Under the pieces are notes generated by a model. The model saw only the letters and a list, made by a program, of their open reading frames with translations, ran no database searches and was not told the DNA's origin. Made by a program: the position numbers and the translations under genes. A stretch of 64,000 nucleotides of DNA, taken from Algoriphagus winogradskyi. GTDB lineage: Bacteria > Bacteroidota > Bacteroidia > Cytophagales > Cyclobacteriaceae. The stretch covers positions 62,001 through 126,000 of the forward strand of contig NZ_FXUA01000010.1 of assembly GCF_900182815.1 (NCBI RefSeq), read 5' to 3'. How positions within the stretch are numbered: the stretch's first letter is position 1; each line of letters begins with the position of its first letter. Shown piece after piece: positions 17,588 through 26,091 of this stretch.

Positions 17588-20206
17588 TTACACCTCTATT
17601 TCAGCATCTACATTCTTAAAGTAGACTTGCTTATCTGCATCAAGATCAACCAATACAGCTGAATCATTTTTGATATAGCCGGATAAGATTTGTTTGGAAA
17701 GCTCATTTAAGATCAATCGCTGCATAGTTCTCTTTAGCGGTCTGGCCCCGAAGTTGGCATCAAACCCCATTTCCCCAAGGTAATCCAAGACCTCCTTGGT
17801 CGCTTCGATTTCGATTCCTGATTCAGATAATCTATGCTGAATCTCTCTCCATTGTATATCTACGATTTTGCGAATGATCCCCTTATTCAATGGTTCAAAC
17901 ATTATCGTCTCATCAATTCGGTTAAGAAACTCAGGCCTTACGGACTTCTTCAACAAATCAAACACCTCAGCTTTTGTCTTTTCCAAAACATCTTCCTTGT
18001 TCCATTCCTCCATCTCAGCAAATCGCTCTTGGATCAAATGAGAACCGATATTTGTAGTCAAGATGATAATCGTGTTTTTAAAATTCGCCACACGACCTTT
18101 GTTATCGGTCAACCGTCCGTCATCCAACACCTGTAGGAGAATGTTAAACACATCAGGATGTGCTTTTTCAATTTCATCCAGCAAAATTACAGAATATGGT
18201 TTTCTACGAACCGCCTCAGTCAACTGACCACCTTCATCATAACCCACATAGCCTGGAGGCGCTCCCACCAATCGGCTTACTGCATGCCTTTCCTGATATT
18301 CGGACATGTCGATCCGAACCATGGAATTCTCATCATTGAACAGGTATTCGGCCAAAGCTTTTGCAAGTTCAGTCTTTCCGACACCTGTAGTACCCATAAA
18401 GATGAAGCTACCAATCGGCCGTTTTGGATCCTGCAGGCCAGCACGGCTTCGGCGAACTGCATCAGATAATGCTGTGATTGCCTCTTTCTGACCAGCGACT
18501 CTTTTTCCAAGCTCTTCCTCCAGATGAAGCAATTTCTCCCGCTCAGATTGAATCATTTTATTCATTGGTATGCCAGTCCATTTAGAAACAACCGCGGCAA
18601 TATCCTCTTGATCAACTTCCTCTTTGAGCAAAGGCGAACCGGCCTGCATTTCTTTCAATTGGCTTTTGAATGACTCCAATTTCTGCTCGGCCTCCCCGAT
18701 CTTCCCATATCTGATTTCAGCGACTTTACCAAAATCTCCTGATCGTTCCGCCTGCTCAGCTTCAATTTTATAATTGTCAATTCGCTCCTTTTCTCTTTGG
18801 ATCCCAGTAATAACAGCTTTTTCACTTTCCCACTTCGCTTTAACATTGTCACGCTTTTCAGCGAGTTCAGCTAGTTCTTTGCTCAAAACTGTCTCTTTAT
18901 CTTTGTTCTTTTCCCTACGGATAGCTTCTCGCTCGATCTCCAGCTGCATGATTCTACGATTTAACTCATCCAATTCCTGAGGCAATGAATCAATTTCCAT
19001 TCTCAATTTAGCGCCAGCTTCATCCATCAAGTCAATTGCCTTATCCGGCAAGAAACGATCTGAAATGTATCGCTGAGAAAGCTCAACTGCGGCTATCACA
19101 GCGTCATCCTTGATACGTACTCCATGATGCAATTCATATTTATCCTTGATTCCTCGAAGGATGGAAATCGCATCGGCAGCATCAGGTTCGTCTACAATTA
19201 CAGCCTGAAATCTTCTCTCCAGCGCCTTATCTTTTTCGATGTATTTCTGATACTCTTTTAGCGTAGTAGCACCGATTGCATGAAGTTCTCCACGAGCCAA
19301 AGCAGGTTTAAGTAAGTTTGCAGCGTCCATAGCTCCTTCTCCACCACCGCCTGCACCAATGAGCGTATGAATCTCATCGATAAAGAGAATAATCTCCCCT
19401 TCGGCATCGGTTACTTCTTTTATGACAGCCTTCAATCTCTCCTCAAACTCTCCTTTGTATTTGGCGCCTGCTACCAGCAAACCCATATCCAAAGAAATCA
19501 ATGTCTTTGATTTTAGGTTTTCAGGCACATCTCCAGATACAATTCTTTGTGCCAGGCCTTCTACAATAGCTGTCTTACCTACTCCCGGCTCGCCGAGTAG
19601 AATTGGGTTGTTTTTAGTTCTTCTTGCCAAAATCTGAAGTACTCTTCTGATTTCTTCATCTCGGCCAATCACAGGGTCAATTTTCCCCTTCTTAGCCATT
19701 TCATTCAGGTTCTTGGAGTATTTCTCTAGCGCCTGATATTTACTTTCTGCATTTTGATCGGTCACTTTATTTCCTTTTCTAAGTTCTTTAATAGCTTCAA
19801 TCAATGCTTTTTCTGAAATACCCTGATCCTTCAATAATTGGGAAGTCCCATCTCCTGAGGCCAAAATAGCCAGCAATAAATGCTCTATTGCGACATATTC
19901 ATCTCCAAAAGTCTTCAGATATTCTTTCGCTTTTGTAAGCACCTGATTAGAATAATTAGATAAATGAGGCTGTTGACCACCACTTACTTTCGGTAGACGC
20001 GCCAATTGCTCATCCAATCTTTGAGAAATAAACTGCTTATTGGTCCCAAGTTTCTTAAACAAGAACTCAGTGACATTCTCATCTTCTGAAATAATTCCTT
20101 TCAGCAAATGTGCTGGCTCAATGTTGGGCTGACCAGCCGCGGTAGCGAGCTCAAGAGCTTTCTGTATCGCCTCCTGAGATTTTATAGTGAATTGTTTAAA
20201 GTCCAT
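17588..20206 (-). CDS. clpB: Disaggregase ClpB
   Basis: A hexameric AAA+ chaperone (872 aa) that pulls proteins out of aggregates together with DnaK, DnaJ and GrpE. The N-terminal Clp repeats (about 1-145) are followed by AAA-1 with Walker A GEPGVGKTA and Walker B ILFIDEIH, the long coiled-coil middle domain (about 400-530) and AAA-2 with GTTGVGKTE and VILLDEIEKAHPDV. The usual sensor and Arg residues sit in RPEFLNRIDE. No ClpP-binding loop is evident, as expected for ClpB. It is a single-gene unit, likely heat induced. Length is normal. Confidence 0.97.
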   Translation of the reverse strand: MDFKQFTIKSQEAIQKALELATAAGQPNIEPAHLLKGIISEDENVTEFLFKKLGTNKQFISQRLDEQLARLPKVSGGQQPHLSNYSNQVLTKAKEYLKTFGDEYVAIEHLLLAILASGDGTSQLLKDQGISEKALIEAIKELRKGNKVTDQNAESKYQALEKYSKNLNEMAKKGKIDPVIGRDEEIRRVLQILARRTKNNPILLGEPGVGKTAIVEGLAQRIVSGDVPENLKSKTLISLDMGLLVAGAKYKGEFEERLKAVIKEVTDAEGEIILFIDEIHTLIGAGGGGEGAMDAANLLKPALARGELHAIGATTLKEYQKYIEKDKALERRFQAVIVDEPDAADAISILRGIKDKYELHHGVRIKDDAVIAAVELSQRYISDRFLPDKAIDLMDEAGAKLRMEIDSLPQELDELNRRIMQLEIEREAIRREKNKDKETVLSKELAELAEKRDNVKAKWESEKAVITGIQREKERIDNYKIEAEQAERSGDFGKVAEIRYGKIGEAEQKLESFKSQLKEMQAGSPLLKEEVDQEDIAAVVSKWTGIPMNKMIQSEREKLLHLEEELGKRVAGQKEAITALSDAVRRSRAGLQDPKRPIGSFIFMGTTGVGKTELAKALAEYLFNDENSMVRIDMSEYQERHAVSRLVGAPPGYVGYDEGGQLTEAVRRKPYSVILLDEIEKAHPDVFNILLQVLDDGRLTDNKGRVANFKNTIIILTTNIGSHLIQERFAEMEEWNKEDVLEKTKAEVFDLLKKSVRPEFLNRIDETIMFEPLNKGIIRKIVDIQWREIQHRLSESGIEIEATKEVLDYLGEMGFDANFGARPLKRTMQRLILNELSKQILSGYIKNDSAVLVDLDADKQVYFKNVDAEIEV

Positions 20207-20582
20207 AGGTATAGTTGGTTATTAGCAATAGTGGTATCTACAATTAGAAATTTGAGAAGAGTGCCTTAACTTTTCGCCCTTCTCTTATCCCATATTATCA
20301 AAACTACTTCCAATTACGTTTTTCGGTCATAATGGCTGGAAAAATTGAGTTTTATACCCTAAAACGGAAATTTTGACAGAATTTTATTTGAAATATGATG
20401 GTTTTGGGACATTATGAATATTTAAAACAAGTTTAGTTTACTCATTTTAATACAATCACTATGCGTGATCTAATAATGAAGAGCTGGATTTAGAGCTATC
20501 AACAAAATCATTACATCTATTTATTAAATGATAGAAGAACATCTAAAGTATAGTTTAGGGCACAGTTGATTTTAAAAAGTAA
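20207..20582. other. Intergenic region upstream of clpB
   Basis: About 375 bases with no supported gene. It should carry the clpB promoter. On the minus strand a CTGTCAAAATTT segment (near 20370-20381) is loosely reminiscent of the TGTCAG repeat before grpE, but the match is weak. No -33/-7 pair stood out and no RNA gene was recognised. Confidence 0.4.
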
Positions 20583-20612
20583 AACCCTGCTTCATTTACA
20601 TGAAACAGGGTT
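20583..20612 (-). terminator. Intrinsic terminator after the M19 dipeptidase gene
   Basis: A 13-bp stem with one mismatch, AACCCTGCTTCAT / ATGAAACAGGGTT (20583-20595 and 20600-20612), is followed on the minus strand by TTACTTTTT. It lies about 25 nt past the stop. Confidence 0.85.
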
Positions 20613-20636
20613 GCATTAAAAATATCTTTCAAATAT

Positions 20637-21893
20637 TTATCCCTTTTGAGAAGCTGCATAATCCTCTACAGCCTGCCATACTCTAAACACATTTTTATAA
20701 CAGATTTTCTCAATTTCCTCCCTAGAATATCCCCTTTTCAAGAGTTCTGCTATCAAATTTGGATACATGGAAACATCTTTCAATCCTGTAGGAAGGGAAT
20801 CCCCTACCCCATCAAAATCAGACCCTAAACCTACGTAGTCAATGCCTACCAAGTCTTTTACATAATCTATGTGATCAGCAACTCGTTGCACTGTCGGGAA
20901 TGGATTATTAGCAGCTGTGTATTCAGAAATATAAGCCTGAGCAGCAGAGTCTCTTCTTGAAAGATTATTTTCTGCCAGATAGTTAACAAGGTGCTCGCGT
21001 ACGGCCGAACTACCCGCAGCGTAAGCAGAATCAATAAAAGTCCCGCCGAAATTAATCATCATCACTCCTCCATTTTTAGCCATAGCCTGAATAAGCTCAT
21101 CATTCATATTTCTTTCGAAGCCTGGAGTAAACTTTCTAACTGAAGAGTGAGAGGCAATTACGGGCACCTTTGTGATAGCTAATGCATCCTTAAAGGTATC
21201 ATCAGATACATGAGAAAGATCGACCATAATTCCCACTCGATTCATCTCAGCTACTACCTGCTCTCCATATTCGCTCAATCCATTATACAGACGAACTGTA
21301 TCATAACTACTATCACCAATTAGGTTCGCTTTTCCGTGAGTTAGTGTGATGTAGCGAATACCTCTTCCGTGAAAATATTCAACATTAGAAATATCATCTT
21401 CTAGTGCAGATCCATTTTCCATACCCATCGGAAGAGAGACTTTGCCAGAAGCAAAATTAGCCTCAACATCGGCTGGGCTATATGCCATAGCAAATTGATC
21501 TGGGAAAGTCTCTGCCAATCGCTCAGTCATTAGAATAAGTGAATCAGCCAAAGCTTTAGAGGATCCTGGGGTCTGCTGGAGCCCTGCGGGAATGTAGATA
21601 GACATGAAAGGCGCATCCAGACCACCTTCTTTTGCTCTTGGAAAATCAAAATTGCCATCCGGTGTACGAACTGATACATCCAAAATCTCACGCTGCAGTG
21701 TGAATCCACCTACTTTCATCCGGTAGGGTAAATCTACATGGCCATCTACCATGATAGTCTCATGCGCCATTTGGGTGGCGACTTCAAGGCGTTCCTCATC
21801 AGATAAAGTTGTGTAATCGACTGCTACTTCTTCTTTTGGGGCACATGAAAATACCATTGTAGCCATCATGGCAAGATTTAAATACTTTCTCAT
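20637..21893 (-). CDS. Membrane dipeptidase (M19 family) lipoprotein
   Basis: A zinc dipeptidase of 418 aa. The start at 21893 gives a lipoprotein signal (MRKYLNLAMMATMVFSC, with lipobox VFSC); the longer open frame upstream lacks any signal and is not used here. M19 signatures are visible: DGHVDLPYRM (first metal His/Asp), LSHVSDDTF and VIASHSSVR (metal His residues), and the substrate Asp in GSDFDGVGD. It likely cleaves dipeptides in the periplasm, anchored to a membrane. It diverges from the esterase lipoprotein gene at 22064 over a 170-nt spacer. Together with DPP IV it suggests a periplasmic peptide-to-amino-acid pathway. Confidence 0.93.
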   Translation of the reverse strand: MRKYLNLAMMATMVFSCAPKEEVAVDYTTLSDEERLEVATQMAHETIMVDGHVDLPYRMKVGGFTLQREILDVSVRTPDGNFDFPRAKEGGLDAPFMSIYIPAGLQQTPGSSKALADSLILMTERLAETFPDQFAMAYSPADVEANFASGKVSLPMGMENGSALEDDISNVEYFHGRGIRYITLTHGKANLIGDSSYDTVRLYNGLSEYGEQVVAEMNRVGIMVDLSHVSDDTFKDALAITKVPVIASHSSVRKFTPGFERNMNDELIQAMAKNGGVMMINFGGTFIDSAYAAGSSAVREHLVNYLAENNLSRRDSAAQAYISEYTAANNPFPTVQRVADHIDYVKDLVGIDYVGLGSDFDGVGDSLPTGLKDVSMYPNLIAELLKRGYSREEIEKICYKNVFRVWQAVEDYAASQKG

Positions 21894-22063
21894 AAGTTGG
21901 TGGGTTGATTTATAGCGTAAGATAAGGTGTTTTTCTATTTGATATCCAATTAATCCATCAATGGCATTCTGAACCAAATAATCGCCAATTTTAAACCATA
22001 AAAAACCCAATCACCCCGAGAATTAATGGGAAATATGTAAATTCCAATACAAAACCACCCATC

Positions 22064-23791
22064 ATGAAACAATTCATCTATTACGCCTTGATGCTTTTTG
22101 CTAGTTGGGCCTGCACATCTATAAACGAATCTCAAATCGAAATCGAAATTGATGAATCCGTGCAAGCCGACCTAAAAGATGGTAGAGTACTTTTAATTTT
22201 TTCTACAGATAGCACCTCAGAACCTAGATTTGGCATCAGTGACAATGTAAATACAAATCAAGTTTTCGGAATGGACTTTGAAAATTATGAAGCTTCAAAA
22301 CATATCCTTTTCGACAATGAAAGTTTTGGATACCCAGTAGAAAACCTCAAAGATCTGGAAGAAGGTTTCTATTACATTCAAGCTTTTATTCAAAAACACG
22401 ACACCTTCAAAAGAGCTGACGGGCATACTGTAAAACTTCCAATGGATCAAGGAGAAGGAAGGCAATGGGCGCGGGCTCCTAAAAACATATACAGCACTCC
22501 AGTAAAAGTAGAATGGAAAAAAGGTCAAAAGCTAAGCTTGACGATTGATAATAGTATCCCAGAAGTCACCCAGCCCGAAGACACAAAATACATCAAGCAC
22601 ATTAAATTCAAATCAGAAAAACTTACAGAATTCTGGGGAAGAGACATGTTCCTTGGAGCAAACGTTCTACTTCCAGAAGGTTATGATGAAAACCCAAATG
22701 AGTATTATCCTTTGATGATTTCCCATGGACATTTTCCTTCGGATTTTTCAGGATTTAGAACAATCCCACCCGACCCCAACCTTGCTGAAGATGATTACAG
22801 TGCACGATTTGGAATCTATGGCTATGAAAAAATTCAGCAGCAAGAAGCCTATGATTTTTATCAAAAATGGATTTCGCCTGACTTCCAGCGCTTCATTATT
22901 ATTGAGATCCAACACGCAAACCCCTATTATGACGATAGCTATGCAGTCAACTCTGCCAATCTAGGACCATACGGCGATGCTATTACCTATGAATTGATTC
23001 CCCATATTGAGGAAAAATTCCGAGGTATAGGCGAAGGCTGGTCACGCTTCCTTTATGGGGGATCCACTGGAGGATGGGAAGCTTTAGCTGTACAGGTTTT
23101 TTATCCTGATGAATATAATGGCTGTTTTGCAGCATGCCCAGACCCAATTGACTTTAGGGCTTATACTTCTATTAATCTCTATGAAGATCAGAATGCTTAC
23201 TATCAGGAAGGAGAATTCCGAAAGACTCTTCGTCCAAGTCACAGGGATTATTTAGGCCATATTTCAGCTACTGTGCAAGATATGAACCATAAAGAACTGG
23301 CTATCGGGGGCACCAAAAGTAGATCTGGAGACCAATTCAATATTTGGCAAGCTGTTTATTCTCCAGCTGGAGAAGATGGCTATCCAAAACCCATTTGGGA
23401 CAAATATTCCGGAGAAATCGACCCGCAAGTAGCTTCTTATTGGAAGGAAAATTACGACCTTCGTTATATTATGGAGCAGGACTGGGACACTTTAGGTCCA
23501 AAACTTGAAGGAAAAGTAAACATATTCTGTGGAGATATGGATAATTATTACCTGAATAATGCTGTTTACTTGACTGAAGAATTTTTGGAACAAACTCAAA
23601 ACCCATATTATGCCGGCACCGTCGCATACGGCGATCGTGCCGAACATTGCTGGAATGGAGATCCTACATTACCCAATTATATTTCAAGACTTAGGTACAA
23701 CACCCTCTATCTTGAAGAAATAGGTGAACGCCTAAAAGATACAGCTCCTGCAAATTTCAATCAATACAACTGGACCTTAACTAAAAACTAA
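22064..23791 (+). CDS. Putative esterase lipoprotein (alpha/beta hydrolase fold)
   Basis: A 575-aa exported protein with a lipoprotein-like start (lipobox SWAC at about 14-17). The N-terminal part (about 20-170) is beta-rich without a recognised family. The middle has an esterase-D-like alpha/beta hydrolase region, with YYPLMISHGHFP near the first strand and the nucleophile elbow FLYGGSTGGWEAL (Ser in GGSTGG). A His is available in DRAEHCWNGDP near the C-terminus. The substrate is unknown. The next lipoprotein gene begins 1 nt after its stop, so the two are clearly translated from one transcript. Hydrolase activity is inferred from the elbow motif. Confidence 0.75.
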   Translation: MKQFIYYALMLFASWACTSINESQIEIEIDESVQADLKDGRVLLIFSTDSTSEPRFGISDNVNTNQVFGMDFENYEASKHILFDNESFGYPVENLKDLEEGFYYIQAFIQKHDTFKRADGHTVKLPMDQGEGRQWARAPKNIYSTPVKVEWKKGQKLSLTIDNSIPEVTQPEDTKYIKHIKFKSEKLTEFWGRDMFLGANVLLPEGYDENPNEYYPLMISHGHFPSDFSGFRTIPPDPNLAEDDYSARFGIYGYEKIQQQEAYDFYQKWISPDFQRFIIIEIQHANPYYDDSYAVNSANLGPYGDAITYELIPHIEEKFRGIGEGWSRFLYGGSTGGWEALAVQVFYPDEYNGCFAACPDPIDFRAYTSINLYEDQNAYYQEGEFRKTLRPSHRDYLGHISATVQDMNHKELAIGGTKSRSGDQFNIWQAVYSPAGEDGYPKPIWDKYSGEIDPQVASYWKENYDLRYIMEQDWDTLGPKLEGKVNIFCGDMDNYYLNNAVYLTEEFLEQTQNPYYAGTVAYGDRAEHCWNGDPTLPNYISRLRYNTLYLEEIGERLKDTAPANFNQYNWTLTKN

Positions 23792-23792
23792 T

Positions 23793-24677
23793 ATGAAATC
23801 TACAACATTTAAACTTGGTCTTCTTGGACTTTCAAGCGCAGTCCTAATCGCGAGTTGCTCTTCCCCTAAAACAGAAGAAACAACCGAAGAAGTCGTGGTA
23901 GAAGAGGTAAAAACCCCCACATTAACCAAAATCTGGGAAACTGATTCTACCTTAACTACTAACGAATCTGTTTTATATGATGCTACTACAGGTAAAATTT
24001 ATGTTTCCAATATCGAAGGTCAACCTACAGATAAAGATGGTAAAGGATCTATTGCCATCATTGATAAACAAGGAAATATAGTCACTCAGGAGTGGGTCAC
24101 TGGTCTAAATGCTCCAAAAGGAATGGGTATTGCAAATGGAAACTTGTATGTAACTGACATTGATCAATTGGTCGAAATCAATTTGGTAACAGGAAAAATC
24201 TCCAATAAATACCCAATAGAAGGAGGACAGTTTCTTAACGATTTGGCCACATACGAAGGCAAAGTTTACTTTACAGACATGAATACTGGTAAAGTACATA
24301 TGCTTGATGGGGGTGCAATTTCTACCGTAACTGAAGGCCATGAGTCTATCAATGGTATTGCTGTCGGAGAAGATGGAGCCATTTATGGGTTAGATAAATC
24401 TGGCCTAGTGTCGCTCAATTCAGATGGAACAGCAAATATCATGAATAGCACAGTAACTGGAGGTGATGGGCTTGTTATTTTGGGAGATGGAAATTATGTG
24501 GCTTCTCGCTGGGCGGGAGAAATTTACTTTGTAAGTGCAGAAGGTGAGACTTTGCTTTTAGATACGAAAGACGCGTCCTCTAATACAGCAGATATTGGGT
24601 TTATACCGGAAGACAACATCATTTTAGTCCCAACATTTTTCAAAAACAAAGTTGTAGCCTATAAGTTGGACTATTAA
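23793..24677 (+). CDS. SMP-30/gluconolactonase-like beta-propeller lipoprotein
   Basis: A 294-aa lipoprotein: signal MKSTTFKLGLLGLSSAVLIA ending in the lipobox IASC, then a Glu/Thr-rich linker (25-40) and a six-bladed propeller of repeated short strands (YDATTGKIYVSNIEG, NGNLYVTDIDQLVEINLVTG, YEGKVYFTDMNTGKVHMLDG, GEDGAIYGLDKSGLVSL). This is the repeat style of SMP-30/gluconolactonase or NHL-type proteins. The strict catalytic set of lactonases was not confirmed, so binding rather than catalysis is possible. It starts 1 nt after the esterase-like gene and ends at a strong terminator. The pair probably acts on the same compound at the cell envelope. Confidence 0.75.
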   Translation: MKSTTFKLGLLGLSSAVLIASCSSPKTEETTEEVVVEEVKTPTLTKIWETDSTLTTNESVLYDATTGKIYVSNIEGQPTDKDGKGSIAIIDKQGNIVTQEWVTGLNAPKGMGIANGNLYVTDIDQLVEINLVTGKISNKYPIEGGQFLNDLATYEGKVYFTDMNTGKVHMLDGGAISTVTEGHESINGIAVGEDGAIYGLDKSGLVSLNSDGTANIMNSTVTGGDGLVILGDGNYVASRWAGEIYFVSAEGETLLLDTKDASSNTADIGFIPEDNIILVPTFFKNKVVAYKLDY

Positions 24678-24700
24678 TCCATCTTTTCGCATTAGAGTTA

Positions 24701-24725
24701 AAAGCCTCCCCTTGGAGGCTTTTTT
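24701..24725 (+). terminator. Intrinsic terminator of the esterase/propeller operon
   Basis: A 9-bp GC-rich stem AAAGCCTCC / GGAGGCTTT (24701-24709 and 24714-24722) has a 4-nt loop and a T tract. It lies 23 nt past the stop. Confidence 0.92.
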
Positions 24726-24997
24726 AAGTTAGGTGAACGAGAAGGTGAAAATTTTCCTTATATTAATAAACATGCATTCAAGAGAATCTCACCCTTTTTG
24801 GAGTGCAGAAAAGCAAAACATGCCATATTTTATGAATTTTATCATGTTTTGAATAGTTAAATATCTGTAAGCTGGCTACTTACAGAAAGACAAATCATTG
24901 ATAGGTACTTTCTATCTGTAATTTGTCCATTTGTGAGTAAATTTGTCCTAATTCAAATCCGTACCGAATCAATTATAATTCGGGCTTAAATTTATCC
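24726..24997 (+). promoter_or_regulatory. Control region upstream of the acyl-ACP desaturase gene
   Basis: No gene was seen in these 272 bases. Three structures stand out: an inverted repeat TCTGTAAG / CTTACAGA at 24864-24871 and 24879-24886; a direct repeat AATTTGTCC at 24920-24928 and 24940-24948, exactly 20 bp (two helical turns) apart; and a TAnnTTTG-type -7 box TAAATTTG at 24938-24945 that overlaps the second repeat. A repressor-bound desaturase promoter would look like this, but that reading is inference. Confidence 0.4.
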
Positions 24998-25999
24998 ATG
25001 ATGAAATCAGGAGAAATAGATTACGAACTAGAAAAGAATATAGAGGTCATATCCCAATTGGATGGTCTCGTTAGTGAAGCGGTGGATAATATTCTGGTTG
25101 ACCCAGACAAGTGTTGGCAACCTTCAGATTTTCTACCTGACTTTAGCGATCCCGACATACATGATCAGGTGAAATTACTTCAGCAAAGATCTGAGGGAAT
25201 ACCAGATACAGTTTTGACCTCACTCGTAGGTAATATGATTACAGAGGAAGCCCTTCCAAGTTATCAGACCTATTTCAATTTACTTGAAGGCATTAATCCA
25301 GAACGTTCACTTCTGTCGCCATCCGGCTGGGTGAGATGGAGTAAGTCTTGGACAGCAGAAGAAAACCGCCACGGTGACCTGCTCAATAAATACCTTTACA
25401 TGACAGGAAGGGTGGATATGAAAGCCGTAGAGCAAACTATCCACAGGCTTCTTATGAATGGTTTTGATGCCAATACTGGAGGAGATCCTTATCAGGCAAT
25501 AGTTTATACATCCTTTCAGGAAAGAGCTACCAAGGTTTCTCATGTAAATACTGGCAAACTTGCTGATATCGCGGGAGATCCAGTCCTAGGCAGAATCTGT
25601 AAGCAAATTGCGGGTGATGAAGCAAGACATGAAAAAGCTTACAAGAGCTTTATGTCAGCCATTTTTGAAATAGATCCAAATGGAGCAATTATCGCTTTCG
25701 AAAAACTAATGAGAAAGCAGATTGTCATGCCTGCCGTATTAATGGGCGAAGGTGGCTCAAACCCTTCTCTATTCACCCAATTCTCAGCTATTACACAGAA
25801 AGTCGGGATATATACTGGATGGGATTATGCTAGAATAATTGACCATTTGGTTCAACTCTGGAAAATCGAAAGTCTCACAGGCCTTAACGATGTGGCATCA
25901 AAAGCTCAAGATTACCTTGTAAAGCTATCTGATAGATATATGAGGTTAGCAGACAGGATGAAAGCTCCTGAGGAAGTAAAATTAGCATGGCTTAAATAA
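24998..25999 (+). CDS. Acyl-ACP desaturase (FA_desaturase_2)
   Basis: A soluble di-iron desaturase (333 aa) that puts a double bond into acyl chains on ACP, controlling membrane fluidity. The di-iron ligands are all present, with spacings identical to the plant stearoyl-ACP desaturase: Glu84 (TEEALPSY), Glu122 and His125 (AEENRHGD), Glu175 (FQERAT), Glu208 and His211 (GDEARHEK). There is no signal peptide or transmembrane segment, as expected. It is a single-gene unit with a repeat-rich upstream region and a downstream terminator. It needs ferredoxin or a similar donor, which is not in the window, and oxygen, consistent with an aerobic organism. Confidence 0.93.
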   Translation: MMKSGEIDYELEKNIEVISQLDGLVSEAVDNILVDPDKCWQPSDFLPDFSDPDIHDQVKLLQQRSEGIPDTVLTSLVGNMITEEALPSYQTYFNLLEGINPERSLLSPSGWVRWSKSWTAEENRHGDLLNKYLYMTGRVDMKAVEQTIHRLLMNGFDANTGGDPYQAIVYTSFQERATKVSHVNTGKLADIAGDPVLGRICKQIAGDEARHEKAYKSFMSAIFEIDPNGAIIAFEKLMRKQIVMPAVLMGEGGSNPSLFTQFSAITQKVGIYTGWDYARIIDHLVQLWKIESLTGLNDVASKAQDYLVKLSDRYMRLADRMKAPEEVKLAWLK

Positions 26000-26014
26000 T
26001 CAAAAAATTCTCCT

Positions 26015-26047
26015 AAAAAATCCTTTCCATACTGGAAGGGATTTTTT
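26015..26047 (+). terminator. Intrinsic terminator after the desaturase gene
   Basis: A long A/T-flanked hairpin around AAAAAATCC...TCCA / TGGA...GGATTTTTT (26015-26029 and 26034-26047) begins 16 nt after the stop. Confidence 0.8.
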
Positions 26048-26091
26048 GTTTGCATCTACTATAATTATCTTATCGTACTAGATTCTACCTT

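Noticed and set aside
21894..22010. N-terminal extension of the M19 dipeptidase
   Set aside because: It would bury the lipoprotein signal peptide that begins at 21893.
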